Source: Lytechinus pictus | Taxonomy: Eukaryota; Echinodermata; Echinoidea; Temnopleuroida; Toxopneustidae | Assembly (NCBI RefSeq): GCF_037042905.1 | Contig: NC_087258.1 | Coordinates: forward strand, 11,583,501 to 11,647,500 | Direction of reading: 5' to 3' | DNA length: 64,000 nt | Shown: piece after piece, positions 1-12,500 of the stretch | How positions within the stretch are numbered: position 1 is the stretch's first letter | How the letters are laid out: each line of letters opens with the position of its first letter | The notes under the pieces: generated by a model | What the model was told of the DNA's origin: nothing | Database searches by the model: none | Seen by the model: the letters and a program-made list of their open reading frames with translations, nothing else | Translations under genes and position numbers: made by a program

Positions 1-354
1 ACAATGGCAAAATGAATTTCTTAAAATTACTTCCGTTATTCTGGCTTAATTTATTCTCTGTTAAGAGGGTCTGAGTAAAAAAAAAGTCCATAAAGAACGA
101 GAAAATCGTCCCGTTTGCTTAATTAGAGGCAAAGCTTTGCCATGTCAATGAAATCCATCGGTCAAGTAACCTATATCCGTGGAATTAAGTAGACAATTTT
201 CAACGATGTTAAGATAGTCATGGGCATTCATGTCATTGATTGTTGATTTTTTTTCAAGAAATGCAGACAGATATCAAAGTCCTTGCTATCTCATACGAGT
301 GGGTTTATGAAAAAATTACGTAATGAATGAACAACGTCAACTTCAAGGAATAAA
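1..354. other. AT-rich non-coding flank
   Basis: No ORF, RNA or recognisable repeat boundary was seen here. It precedes the left terminus of the fold-back element at 355. Confidence 0.4.
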
Positions 355-3060
355 GTCCAGGATAGGCCCCATAGAAAATTGACCAAACCTTGTTTTTTCA
401 TATATACAATACTATTTTATGGTTTCTTGTCAATTCGAGGGTGCTGATTATGAATCTGAATGATGCCACTCGTGCATTTTCCGCAAATTGGCAAAATCCA
501 ATATGGCCGCCAAATATATGCAAATTACCCATGAAAATCATAAAATTGCCAGCACATTGGTTATAAAATGTATGTATTTGTGTTGCAGGAGTGAAATACT
601 CTCTGAAAAAACGATTTTTGACAAAAAATTATTTTCTAGATATTCAAAATGGCTGCCATAAACCCCATACATTATACATTATGTACAATGCGATTGGAGA
701 AATTAATTTTCACAAGAGTAAGAACTATAAAATGCATGTAATTGTGATCACCGAGTAAAAACATGTTTTCTAGCGAAACATATCATTTCTTTTGTCATGC
801 ATGAGATAAATGCTGTATTGTGAAATTCAAAATGGTCCCTATAGGCCCTAACAGTATTATCTACAATGTAAATGGGGACATGTTATTTTGTATGAATTTT
901 ACTTGACTATGAATTCCATAAAATCCTGTTGTATGATAAACATTATTTGAAAACATGATTTTTTTTTTAATATAGCATTTCTTTTGCCATGTAAGTGATA
1001 AATACTGTATTTTGACATTCAAAATAGCTGATACAAGCCCTATAACTAATGCGTATAGGGAATCCACTTATTACATTATCATAAAATGCATGTAATCGTG
1101 ATGTATGAGTAAATATATTGTCTTAAACATGATTTCTAAATAAATGCATCACATATTGGTCATGAACTCGAGGTAATAAATGTTGTACTTTGAAACTCAA
1201 AATGGCTGCCATGGGTCGTAAAAGTATTATGTACATTGTAATTTGGGACATATAATTTTGACAGAATTTGGCTTTGCTTGACTATAAGTATTGCATATAA
1301 TTGTGATGTAAGAGTGAAATATTGTCTAAAACCATGGTTCCTAACGAGGTTTATCATATCTGGTGCATTTAAGGTGATAAATGCTGCATTCTGAAATGGA
1401 AAATGGCCGCCATGGGCCCTTATTGTATTATGTACAATGTGAATGAGGACAGATAATTTTCACAAAAGGGTATGTGGCGCCGCCATTTTGAATTTGGAAA
1501 TATAAGATTTATCACCTAAATTTTAGATGATATATTTTGTTAGTAATCATGTTTTCAGACAATATTTCACTCATACAACACCATTTAGTCAAGCAAAGCC
1601 CAAATCTGTTAAAATCATTTGTCCCCATTCCCATTGTACATAATACTTTTGGGGCCTGTAGCGGCCATTTTGACTTTCAAAATAGAGTATTTATCACCTA
1701 CTTGGCAAAAGAACTGATATATCTTGTTAGAAATTATGCTTTCAGACAATATTTTACTCATAGATCACAATTACGTGCATTTATGGTGCTCAATCGTGTG
1801 AAAATTTATTTCCTAGCTCGCATTGTACATAATACAATCAATGTCTATGGCGGCCATGATTTTGAAAGTAAAAATACAGTATTAAACACAAACTTTAAAC
1901 CTGAATGACATATTTCGTTAAACATCATGTTTTTTTTAGACAGTATCCCATTTATTCATCACAAATAAATGCATTTCAGTGCTCACTCTTGTGATTTCTT
2001 TGGTCCTCTTTATCATTGTACATAATACTGTTAGGGCCTTTGGCGGCCATTTTGAATATCAAAATACAGCATTTATCACATACATGGCATATTAAATAAT
2101 ATATTTCGTTAGCAGTTGTGTTTTTAGTCAGTATTCCACTCGTTTCTCTTGATAATATGCATTTTAGTGCTCACTCTTGCGATTTTTGTTGGCCCCTTTG
2201 CCATATAGTATTTGGGCCAGTGGCAGCTATTTTGAATATTAAATACAACAATTTTCCCATACATGACATCATAAATGATATATCATGTTAGCATTGATGA
2301 TTTTGATATATGACTTCGTCCATAGATCACAATTACTTGCAGTTTAGTGATCATTTTTGTGAAAAATTAATTTTCCCTATTCATATTGTACATAATAGGG
2401 TATACAGAGGTCTGTGGCGGCCATTTTGAATATCAAGAAATAAATATTTTGTCAAAAAATGTTTTTTTCAGAGAGTATTTTACTCCTGCAACACAATTTC
2501 ATACATTCATGGGCGGAAATCTGTCACCAAAGGTAGGGGGGACCATGCAGGGCCTAGAATAATTTGACAAGCAAAAAAAAAGAAAAAAGAAAAAAGGTTA
2601 TCACCCAAAATGTAAGGTCATTTTAACCCAAACAAAATTTGACAAGCCCCCCCCCAAAAAAAAAAAAGGGTTTTCACACAAAATGTAAGGTCATTTAGTC
2701 CAAAATAATGTATTATTTCGATTGTGAAGTGATGTATTTTTCTCCATCATAAAAGACCAAAAATAGTAGGGGGACATTTGATATTGTGTCCCCCTACTAT
2801 TTTTGGTAGGGGGGACACGTCCCCCCTGGGATTTCCGCCCATGCATACATTTTATAGCCAATTTGCTTGCAATTTTATGATTTTCATGGGTAATATGCAT
2901 CATTGGCGGTCATATTGGAATTTGCCAATTTGCGGAAAATGATCGAGGTTACACGAGTGGCATCATTCAGATTCGTAATCAGCACCCTCGAATTGACAAG
3001 AAACCATAAAAAAATATTGTATGTATGAAAAAACAAGGTTATGCCTCTTCTATCCTGGAC
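355..3060. mobile_element. 2.7-kb fold-back (long inverted repeat) element
   Basis: The left end (GTCCAGGATAG..., continuing through GGTTTCTTGTCAATTCGAGG) is repeated in inverted orientation at the right end, which finishes with CTATCCTGGAC at 3060. The arms match with substitutions over several hundred bases. Inside, a subrepeat of about 200 bp built around AAAATGGC(C/T)GCCAT and GTATTATGTACAATG recurs near 650, 840, 1200 and 1400 in one orientation. It recurs near 1480, 1660, 1845, 2045, 2230 and 2415 in the opposite orientation, so the whole element folds back around about 1470. No transposase ORF is present. It is a non-autonomous fold-back type element; the superfamily cannot be told from the ends alone. 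Confidence 0.75.
2508..2843. mobile_element. hAT-like MITE nested in the fold-back element
   Basis: The terminal inverted repeats are CATGGGCGGAAATC and GATTTCCGCCCATG. The element is flanked by an exact 8-bp direct repeat, CATACATT (2500-2507 and 2844-2851), as expected for hAT transposition. The 336-bp interior has poly-A/poly-C tracts and a short hairpin of GTAGGGGGACA type near 2765-2820. Removing it restores the continuity of the right arm of the enclosing element, so it inserted later. Confidence 0.8.
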
Positions 3061-3176
3061 TAATACGTTTGCGATTCAACAGTCAGGTGTGAATGCATTT
3101 CGTCACCAAATTAGATTTAGAAAAATCAGGCTTTGTGATTTAGATTATTAAGCGACAGAGGAATCACCAAAGGCAC

Positions 3177-3852
3177 CACCATCATCATCATCATCACTAC
3201 CACCACTGCCATCACCATCATCATAATCGTCATCATCATTATCATCATCACTTCCACCACCACCTCCACCTCCTCCGCTATCACAATTACAATCACCATC
3301 ATCATCGTCATCGTCGTCATCATCATTATCATCATTATCATCATAATCATTATCATCATCACCACTATCACCACTGCCATTATCACCATCATCATCATCA
3401 CTTCCACCCCCACCTCCATCACAATCATCATCATCACCATCATTATCATCATCATCATCATCATCATCACTACCCCCACTGCCATCATCATTATAATCAT
3501 CATAATCGTCATCATCATTATCATCATCACTTCCACCACCACCTCCACTATCACAATTACAATCACCATCATCATTATCATCATCATCATTTCCACCACC
3601 ACCTCCATCACAATTATCATCATCATCACCTCATCATTATCATCATCATAAGCATCATCTCCACCAATACCATTATCATCTTTATTTTTATCATCACCAT
3701 CACCACTGCCATTATCACCATCATCATCATCACTTCCACCACCACCTCCATCACAATCATCATCATCACCGTCACCATCTTTATCATTACCTTCATCACT
3801 ATCACCACTACGATCATCACCATCATCACGGCTACCATTACCATCGTCCATT
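3177..3852. repeat. Degenerate (ATC)n trinucleotide repeat
   Basis: About 675 bp of imperfect ATC/ACC triplets on the plus strand. It opens long minus-strand frames of Asp/Gly or Met/Val runs that are products of the repeat and not a gene. Blocks of CTTCCACCACCACCTCC recur every 100-200 bp, so larger units were duplicated on top of the triplet. Confidence 0.85.
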
Positions 3853-4628
3853 CCCAGTCGTCAGTGTGGACTACATTTTACAGGAATCTAAGATCTCACT
3901 CACCCTTTTCATCATAAAATCAACACAATACACATCAATATCATAATTTGGTATTAATATACTATAAACATAATTTATTACAACTCTATGTTCACAGCCT
4001 CAAAATTACACAGCCAAGTGATGAATTTAACTTTTAAAGCATTAAAAACATTTGCAGTGCAAATAACACAAAATCGTGGAATATAGCAAAATGTCTAACA
4101 ACTGATCAAGGACATAATACTTTGACGAGGAATTTTGATGACAAAAAATGATCTGGCACCAGCTTTTTAGAGACACAAGGGCATAAGTTCATATCATCAC
4201 CCAATGACTTATTACCTTCTGGCCCTTTGATTTTTCTTGGATTACTTGAATCCTCATATCAAGTGCTAGTTGCATAAAACCTGTGTCAATCATAAGTTCG
4301 TTATGAGCAACTCTGATTGGCTGAAAGACAAGTTGGGTTTAATTTCCCCAAAGTTGCCTTCAAATTAATGTTTTGTGCAACCGACCTTTGATCACATGAA
4401 GTATAGCATTGTAAAACATACACAATTCAGTTTGCTACTGAAGAAAAACATTGCTAGGTAAAACAAAATATTTTCTTTTTATTTGAATTGAATTAAACAA
4501 GTAGAACATTAAATAAATGCTATAATATCACATTAGCTTATGTTTATTGTTTCATCTTAAAAACCTGTAAAATTGAAAATAGTAATACTGTCAACAATGA
4601 AAAAAAACAATGAAGCAATTTGAATGCA
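3853..4628. other. Non-coding, nothing recognised
   Basis: AT-rich sequence without a supportable ORF, RNA gene or repeat boundary. It lies downstream of the last exon of gene A. Confidence 0.4.
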
Positions 4629-4945
4629 ATGGCCCGTATTCTGAAGTCGGGTTTAACTAAAACTCAGGTTTAAAGTTGTGGTTTAAGTATGGATAGCCAA
4701 TTGTAACATAAATCACTAACAGTAGAGATATCATACTTCAGCACATTAGGCTCTCAAATCATTCATAATTGTCTAGGAAGTATAAAAAGATTATTGTCTT
4801 CACCATCGATGAATCAGGAAACAGCACAGTAAACATACGAAAAATACAACTTAATAAAAAAAAATTGATGTTTTTGGCTTTCCATACTTAAGCCACAACT
4901 TTAATCCTGAGTTTAAGTTAAACCCGACTTCAGAATACGGGCCAT
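4629..4945. mobile_element. MITE with ~50-bp terminal inverted repeats
   Basis: The left end ATGGCCCGTATTCTGAAGTC and the following GGGTTTAACT, plus a region around TTTAAAGTTGTGG, are mirrored at the right end, which finishes CTTCAGAATACGGGCCAT. It is 317 bp with no coding capacity. A diverged relative lies in inverted orientation at 14190-14490. Confidence 0.8.
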
Positions 4946-6506
4946 AGTCTACAATAAAATATGCACTTATGGTACATGTATATAGAGTATATCATTAACA
5001 AAATAAAAATCTAGATACAATTAATTTTTTTGTAAAGACATTTTTTTAGTGAATAAATACAAAATGTTTTGGTTTTGTCACGTTTGAGGCAGCTCAAGCT
5101 CTGAGGGTTAAGATTGTCTACAAACCATTGGCATTTTTTTTACTGCACTGTACAGTATGTAGTAAAAACAATAAGGTATAACATTATTATTCAAAAGAGT
5201 ATATAGACCAAAAGGTGTTTGAAAGCATAATTACAGCCTCTCATGAAAATAGGAAAAGACTCCTGAAGTGGTAAGGCACAACGTCCCAATAGCATTGACT
5301 TTTGAAGTAGTCATATATAATGGTATAGATATACCTACAGATATATCTCCATATCTTTTTCAGTACATATCCATGTCTTTTAATATGTGGTTTATCAACA
5401 TCTTCTCAATTATTCACTTCTATAGGATTGATTAACAAATAACTTGGTTCCGAATATCGATCTCTTCACATATCAGTAGAATGACTCATGAGAACTCAAA
5501 CAACTTGAACTCACATAATACAAAAACAGCCTCTGAGAAATCAGCAATAACTATCATGAAACCCCCACTCTTTAAAACAACACATTATATCATTGCACAG
5601 AATATATCATACTGCACGAGAATGAAATGTTCAGATTTTACATAAGAAACAATAATAGGCTGTTACTTTATTTCTTTCAATTATATCGTGTTAATGTATC
5701 TGGTAATTTGAAACAAAGTGCAGTAAGCAATATACAAATAAATATATACATATGTCAGTAATATTAGCATTTTCATACAGCTGTCCAAAAAAAATCATGT
5801 ACTCTGAATAGAGCGAGGGGTGGGGGAGGGGGGGGGGGGAGGGGTATTTGAGATGAAAACAAAGGGTTTATTTTTCATTTTACCTGAAAAGACTCAAATG
5901 AAAGACTCCCCTGATGCATTAATTGAATGGCAAACAATATTTGCATAACTGCAAAACAGTGAAAATGGTGAATATCACTACATGGTAATACTGTGCTTTG
6001 GGAATAGGAATGTCTAATTGTATAAGTAAGTTACCAAGGTATTTGAGACTACTATGGCAGAGGTTTGCCAGAATTGTTTACAAACACAAAATAATCAGCT
6101 AAATAGGGATACAACTCTTGTAATAGAAACATCTATAGTGAGACGATACATGTAAATTCACCCAATATCACTGTATAAATTAAAAAATATATATATCAAT
6201 GGTACGGATCTAATTGCAGCAACTATTGTCACATACAAAACAATTTTTTGAAATAGACTACTGATGGAACCTTAAACAGAAAATCACTGCTACAGTTTCA
6301 TGTTAACTAGTGAACTCATTAATTCGAAAAAATTGAATCGTGCCCAACTACAAAATTTGTCAATGTCATTGCAACACACTGTGAAAGATTATGTATCATT
6401 TTGAGGCAGTTTTGTGAAAGTTTTTGTGGTGAAATCTATTCCTATGCGTGATAACTGACCACCTCCTAACCACTGCTCCTGCAGACCTCAGACACAGCGA
6501 GACATC
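4946..6506 (-). other. Probable 3' UTR and downstream flank of scramblase gene A
   Basis: This directly follows the stop codon of gene A at 6507. A possible poly(A) signal (AATAAA on the minus strand) lies at 5867-5872, about 635 nt past the stop. There are other AT-rich alternatives, so the transcript end is not fixed. A poly-G tract sits at about 5817-5845. Nothing else was recognised. Confidence 0.3.
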
Positions 6507-6548
6507 TTAGTTATTATTGTTCTTCTGCTGCTCGTATATCATGAATTC
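6507..6548 (-). CDS. PLSCR: Gene A exon 9 (last coding exon)
   Basis: It reads [13 protein letters not shown] and then TAA. The acceptor is ...CAAATAAAG before GAATTC, in phase 0, matching the phase-0 donor of exon 8. It aligns with DFMFFE, the end of the membrane helix in vertebrate scramblases. The Asn-rich tail resembles the tails of gene B. No donor follows the stop, unlike gene B exons T1-T3. Confidence 0.85.
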   Translation of the reverse strand, partial: EFMIYEQQKNNNN

Positions 6549-9500
6549 CTTTATTTGGGTAAAAGAATATAAAAAAAATACAAAGATCCATTTTATTCTT
6601 ATTTTCAGGGTAGTGAATAATGGGGCAAATCTGGGAGAAAAAATAGGAAATTCAGAGGGGAAAAAGGGAGAAAAAAATTATAGGCCCTCTTACATACTTT
6701 CTACTATTTTCAATATTATTGTTGTTTTCCGTGTAGGGGGTCCTTGAAATGGAAAGTCAACAAATGTCAAAATTCATTTGTATTACATTCGATGCATTAA
6801 CCCTAATAAGATAAATCCGCCGCGCAAAATTTGTGTACAAATCTAATGCAAATAGTGTTTTTAGCCATAATTCATGAATGCATCACTATTTTTCCTTTTA
6901 CTAATTAAAATCAATTAATTTCATCTGGTTTATGATAAAAATAAAGTCCCCCACAATTTTCATAGAAAAAAAGTCGAAAAACAAGAAAATACATAGATTT
7001 AGAAAACAAAATAATACATAAGAAAATAAATGTAATGTTGAATTTTTTTACTGTCAATTTGATCAGATTCCTATAATCAGTCTGTGAACCAAAAATTAAC
7101 ATTTTAGGGGCATTATTTAATTAGAGCAAATTTTACACATAACGTAGCATAACTAATTAGCAATGAGATTTTTCGCAGAATTTGATCTTATAGTTTTGGA
7201 GATAATGCCATGGGTAACGAGTGAGCCAATTTTTATTGAGATCACGTGATCAACAGCCGAGATCACAAGGGGGGACTGAATCAGCCCCCCCCCCTCCCCC
7301 ATCTTCTTAGGCATTGAAATAGCCCAGTCTTTTTAGGGTTAATTAAAGCAATAAATGAATGAATACTATCAATAAATTGCTATTTTCAATGTTCTTTTTA
7401 TGCAATGAAATGTTTGCAAGACTTTTGAACAAGATACTTAAAATACAAGTAATCTATAATCTACTCTTTCCTTGATATAACCACCCCCTCCCCCCCCCAA
7501 AAAAAAAAACACATACCACACATACCGCAAGAAGGGATTTAAAAGAAACTAAAAGAGAGAATCATTTGAGAAGGTGATGAAAACAAAAAAGAGAAAGGAA
7601 ATGTAAAAGAGCAGGAAATGAAGAAAGCAAAAAAGAGCAATATACAAAAAATAGCCAAGGGATGGGGGGATGGTTTATTTTTACTCACAATAAGAATATT
7701 TGTTGCCATCAAAGTTGCTTTGGCTTTCACATCTAGATCCTGAGGAACTGTAAAGAGAAAGGGGAATAAAGAGAGAAATAAATATAGCCTAGTTTTTCCC
7801 CTCGTTTATGCAGTGTCACATTTAAGGATTTTAGTGTGATTCTGCCCTCTCTTGGGCATTGTTTAACAACCAATTCATTCTGGTAGTACTGGTAATTATA
7901 CTAAGTTACATATCCTATCGGTTTATCATTGGTATGAATAAGCAAACACAATCTATCATTACTTGATAATTATACCACAATCCACATTGCAGTTTCTAAG
8001 AAGAAAAAAATCTATGACACAGGAAATAATGGTCTGTTGTTGAACTGCAGTAGAGAAATGTTATGGTGAAAATCATTAACAAGTGGAATGCCTCTGGCCG
8101 TCTCACCTGCATCACGCGATTCAATATAGCAGCAGTGCTGATTTTGAAAACTACTATAACTCGCACAAGATGTTCAGCGATACTTGGTTACTCGTATTTC
8201 CACGTTTTATGAACTAGACCAATACACTTATAGAGATATGATGGCAATTCAACAAATACCCCCAACGTGGCCAAAGTTCTTTGACCTTACATGACCTTTG
8301 ACCTTGATCATGTGACCTGAAACTCGCACAGGATGTTCAGTGATACTTGATTACTATTATGTCCAAGTTTTATGAACTAGACCAACACACTTTCAAATTT
8401 ATGGCTGTAATTCAACAAATACCCCAATTTGGCCAAAGTTCATTGACCCTAAATGACCTTTGACCTTGATCATGTGACCTGAAACTTGCACAGGATGTTC
8501 AGTAATATTTGATTACTATTATGTCCAAGTTTCATGAATCAGATCCATAAACTTTCAAAGTTATGATGGTAATTCAACAGATACCCCCAATTCGGCCAAA
8601 GTTCATTGACCCTAAATGACCTTTGACCTTGGTCATGTGATGTGAAACTCATGCAGGATGTTCAGTGATACTTGATTAACCTTATGTATAAGTTTCATGA
8701 ACTAGGTCCATATATTTTCTAAGTTATGATGACATTTCAAAAACTTAACCTTAGGTTAAGATTTTGATGTTGATTCCCCCAACATGGTCTAAGTTCATTG
8801 ACCCTAAATGACCTTTGACCTTGGTCATGTGACATGAAACTCAGGCAGGATAATCAGTAATACTTGATTAACCTTATGGCCAAGTTTCATGAACTAGGTC
8901 CATATACTTTCTAAGTTATGCTGTCATTTCAAAAACTTAACCTCAGGTTAAGATTTGGTGTTGACGCCGCCGTCGCCGCCGCTGCCGTCGCCGCCGCCGT
9001 CGCCGTCGGAAAAGCGGCGCCTATAGTCTCACTCTGCTATGCAGGTGAGACAAAAATACATGGGTAGTGTAAGACAAATTCGTCAACAACAAACAGTATC
9101 CCTGAATGTTCTAACAATGACTTAAATGAGTAGAGAAAAGGACAATCAAGAATAGATAGTAGAAAAAATAAGCATGCCTAGGTTGGGCAATCAAAACTCA
9201 TGAAAAAAAATGTTATTGAATCAATAGTCATGCCAAACTATGGAAAGCCAGCAACATCATTATCACAAACATGTACAAAATAAATAGCATGATTGCAATT
9301 TCACATGTTCAGAGAGGAATCAGATTTTATTTCACAATATCATGGAGAGGAGAAAGTTGAAATATTTCATTTGTCTTATAATGAAATACCAAAGAAACGG
9401 TGAGTGGGTGAAGTCATCGGTTCTGTCATTTGCATACAATGTAGTCCTACACAATATCCCTTTGGAAACAGACCTGCCAACCTCTGGGAATGAAAAAGTG

Positions 9501-12500
9501 TACTCTGTGATAAAAAAAGTGTATTTCATAATAAAATGCATGGCGCACTCCCTCATCGCGGCACTCAAGCTGCATGCAAGCTAAAATGCGCACTGCTCTT
9601 GCAGAAAAAAAATTAAAGATGTGTATATCTCACCCTGGTTTTAACAAAATGATTGAAAAAAAAAACAAGTTACCTGAAATTACATTGATCTAATAACCAT
9701 ATTTGTGTAAGTTTTATGAAATAGAGATGATTTTTCTCAATAAATTATGATTTTGTAAAAAAACGTACTAAATACGTCAAAAACGTAATGGTTGGCAGGT
9801 CTGTGGAAACAAAGATGAACAAACTAATTCAATGAGGCAATGATGCATTCACAAGTATAAAGTGGTGTGAAAAAGTTAGTGAACACCACCAGAAAATGAA
9901 CATATTTCAACTGTTCAATCTCTGCCATGTATTAGATACTTAATTGTGAAGTCAGGTGATATAATATTACATTCAATAAAGCTTGTTTTGTCTGGGTTTG
10001 CCAAACACTGTAGTGTTGTTGTCTACATTCAACACTCAGCATGGAGTGCATTTTCTGGGGATTCACTAACTTTTGAACACCACTGTACATCATATTCAGA
10101 AATAATTCAAATGGATTGTACGCATTCTAGATGTCGGTATTGATAACTTTCCATAGTTATGATTGAATGGATCAATCACAACACTTTGTAAGACTGGGCC
10201 CTGATGTTCTACGAGTTGTATTATCTTCAAATCAAAATCCAACTTAAGATTGATTTCAAACTGTGTTAGTAAGGTATAGGAAATTTAGCATATTTTGATC
10301 TAAGGCTTTGATAATAATATTCGCTTTTATATAGCGTTTAATACATTGCAACAAAATCTCTAAACACTTTCTCCGCTCCCTGGGGCGTAGTCCAACAAGA
10401 GATTCCAAACTCAATTCCTGGGCATACTACATTAGGCTTTGGCAGTGGTTTTCTTAAGGGTAGCCATTAACACCTGGGTGGAGAGTGGCAAAAGTGTGAT
10501 TGATGTGTAGCCATCCAATGGCACTGGGCTTCAACACGATTTGAACACACAACCCTCCGATTACAAGGCGAGAGTCAGAACCACTACACCACGACACTTC
10601 AACAGAATGATGATAATGAATACCTACATGTGATAGAGAAGTTGTCAGCCTTTGTAATACATTCTCTGAAGCATCCTCCCCACTGCTTGGTGATCTTCCC
10701 GACCTCACTCGTCAGGTCAGGGGTCATGACCTAGGTCAAGAATAGAAAATGAAACAACATCAACTTCAACGACAGAAACTAAGTTATGGGCCAATAAATT
10801 CAGGCAAGGAAATAGAGAAATTTTACTCAGGAATCTCACCCCATAGTCCGACTTGGTTGATACATCATATAAAACTTTTAAAGAAAATTTTGTTCTTAAA
10901 CTGGTTAAATTTAATGCAAATGTCTAATTATTCTTTGTGAATTTCGTTATTGAATTGGTCTGCTGGTCTGGAGGAAACTGCACTGGTCACCTTCATACAT
11001 ACATTTATACTAAGTAACCCCTACCTCCCCCCTCCCCCCAGTATCAGACCTAGTCATGGTTTTGAATTGATCCAAAGCCATGGGTGCATGCATTGATGCC
11101 CCCCTCAATGGACTTGGGGCTATGTTGTGCCCTTTTTAATTGTTCTTATTTGTGCTGTATTATGCTGTATTACAGAAATGTGCCATAATCAAAATGTGGC
11201 CTTGCCCTCAACCCCCCCCCCCAGGAAATGTTAAATGCCAGCGAAGTGATGGTACAACCAAATTGCAGGTGGCCCAGATTGGTAATAGACCAAGCAGCTT
11301 TAGCCATGATAGTGTTAGTCCAGATTGGACCTTGGTGTTTGGAAGAAGTTCCCTTTCCCATAGCTAACATAGAGGGCACATGTCTCCCAATCTCTAATCA
11401 GGGCCAATCCACTCATAAGATGAGTGGATTGGCACTTTGGGAAAGGGAACTTCCGAACACCAAGGTCCAATCTGGACTAAGATAGTGTCTGCCCCTTACC
11501 TTATAGTCGATGTCTTCCATGGTGCAGAAGAGACAGCATGGACCACGGATCTTCAGGATGGTTTCCTTCTCAGCGTTCTGCACATCGAGTTCAGGCATCC
11601 AGAAATATTGTCTGCATGAAATCATTATGGTGGGGTGTCATGAATCAATCTGTCAGGGATTTTCACACACAAATCTGCTCTCAACCAATCAGATGTGAGG
11701 ATTTATGTAGCTTATAACAGTTCTAAGTAATAATCACTAATAATACTCGCCAGGGCAGTGTTTAATTAGTAGTAGTCATTTTTCTTTTCGTTTGAATACT
11801 AATCTCTGTAATATGAAATCCATGCATATAATTGGTTGAAAAAATATATAATAGAAAGCAATAAAAAGAATTTAACACTAATAGGAAGAAATATTGTCTT
11901 TACAACAAGAATGACTTTGAGATCTTGTGTTGTTTATTGCACCATTTTCAATGTGCTTCTAGGGTGGAATCTGCCCTATACAACCCCTTCCCCTCCCAAA
12001 TGTAGTTGGGGAGGGAGAAAGAGGAGGGGAAGTATGTAGTTGTATAATTACCAGTCACTACTATGGTAATATCAATGTATAAGGTGTCCCAGCAGTGGCG
12101 GACCGTGACCAGGAGACAATTGATTGGAGGGGCACTGTATTGTTTGTGAACAATGCTGTGCCCCTCCAATGCTTTGTCTCCTCCGGGTCACGGTCCGCCA
12201 TTGTGAAAAAACATAATGGTGAATTCATGTTTAAATCTAGTTTTCATTGCTGGTCTAAGCAACTCCTAACGAAAATGATATTAAGATCATTGAATTTGGT
12301 GAAGTAATAAAACAACAAATCAATCTTTTAGGATTTTTAAATCTACTTTTTTTTCTTTCTGGAACAACCAGAAGTGTACCACTATATTCTGTGTGCACCA
12401 GTAGTCACTGCTCCTATAGATGTACATATAGTATAAGTACTGAAAGATTGCAAGTTCCCTCCCAATTCCTCCTCCTCCACCACCACCACTTCAACTATTA

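Noticed and set aside
3126-3851. Long minus-strand frame rich in Asp/Gly then Met/Val
   Set aside because: It is the translation of a degenerate (ATC)n tract; all frames through such a repeat stay open, and no domain is visible.
6925-6950. Possible extra last exon of gene A (DFIF-like)
   Set aside because: GGGGGACTTTATTTTTATC has no AG acceptor before it and the following frame does not resemble the Asn-rich tails.
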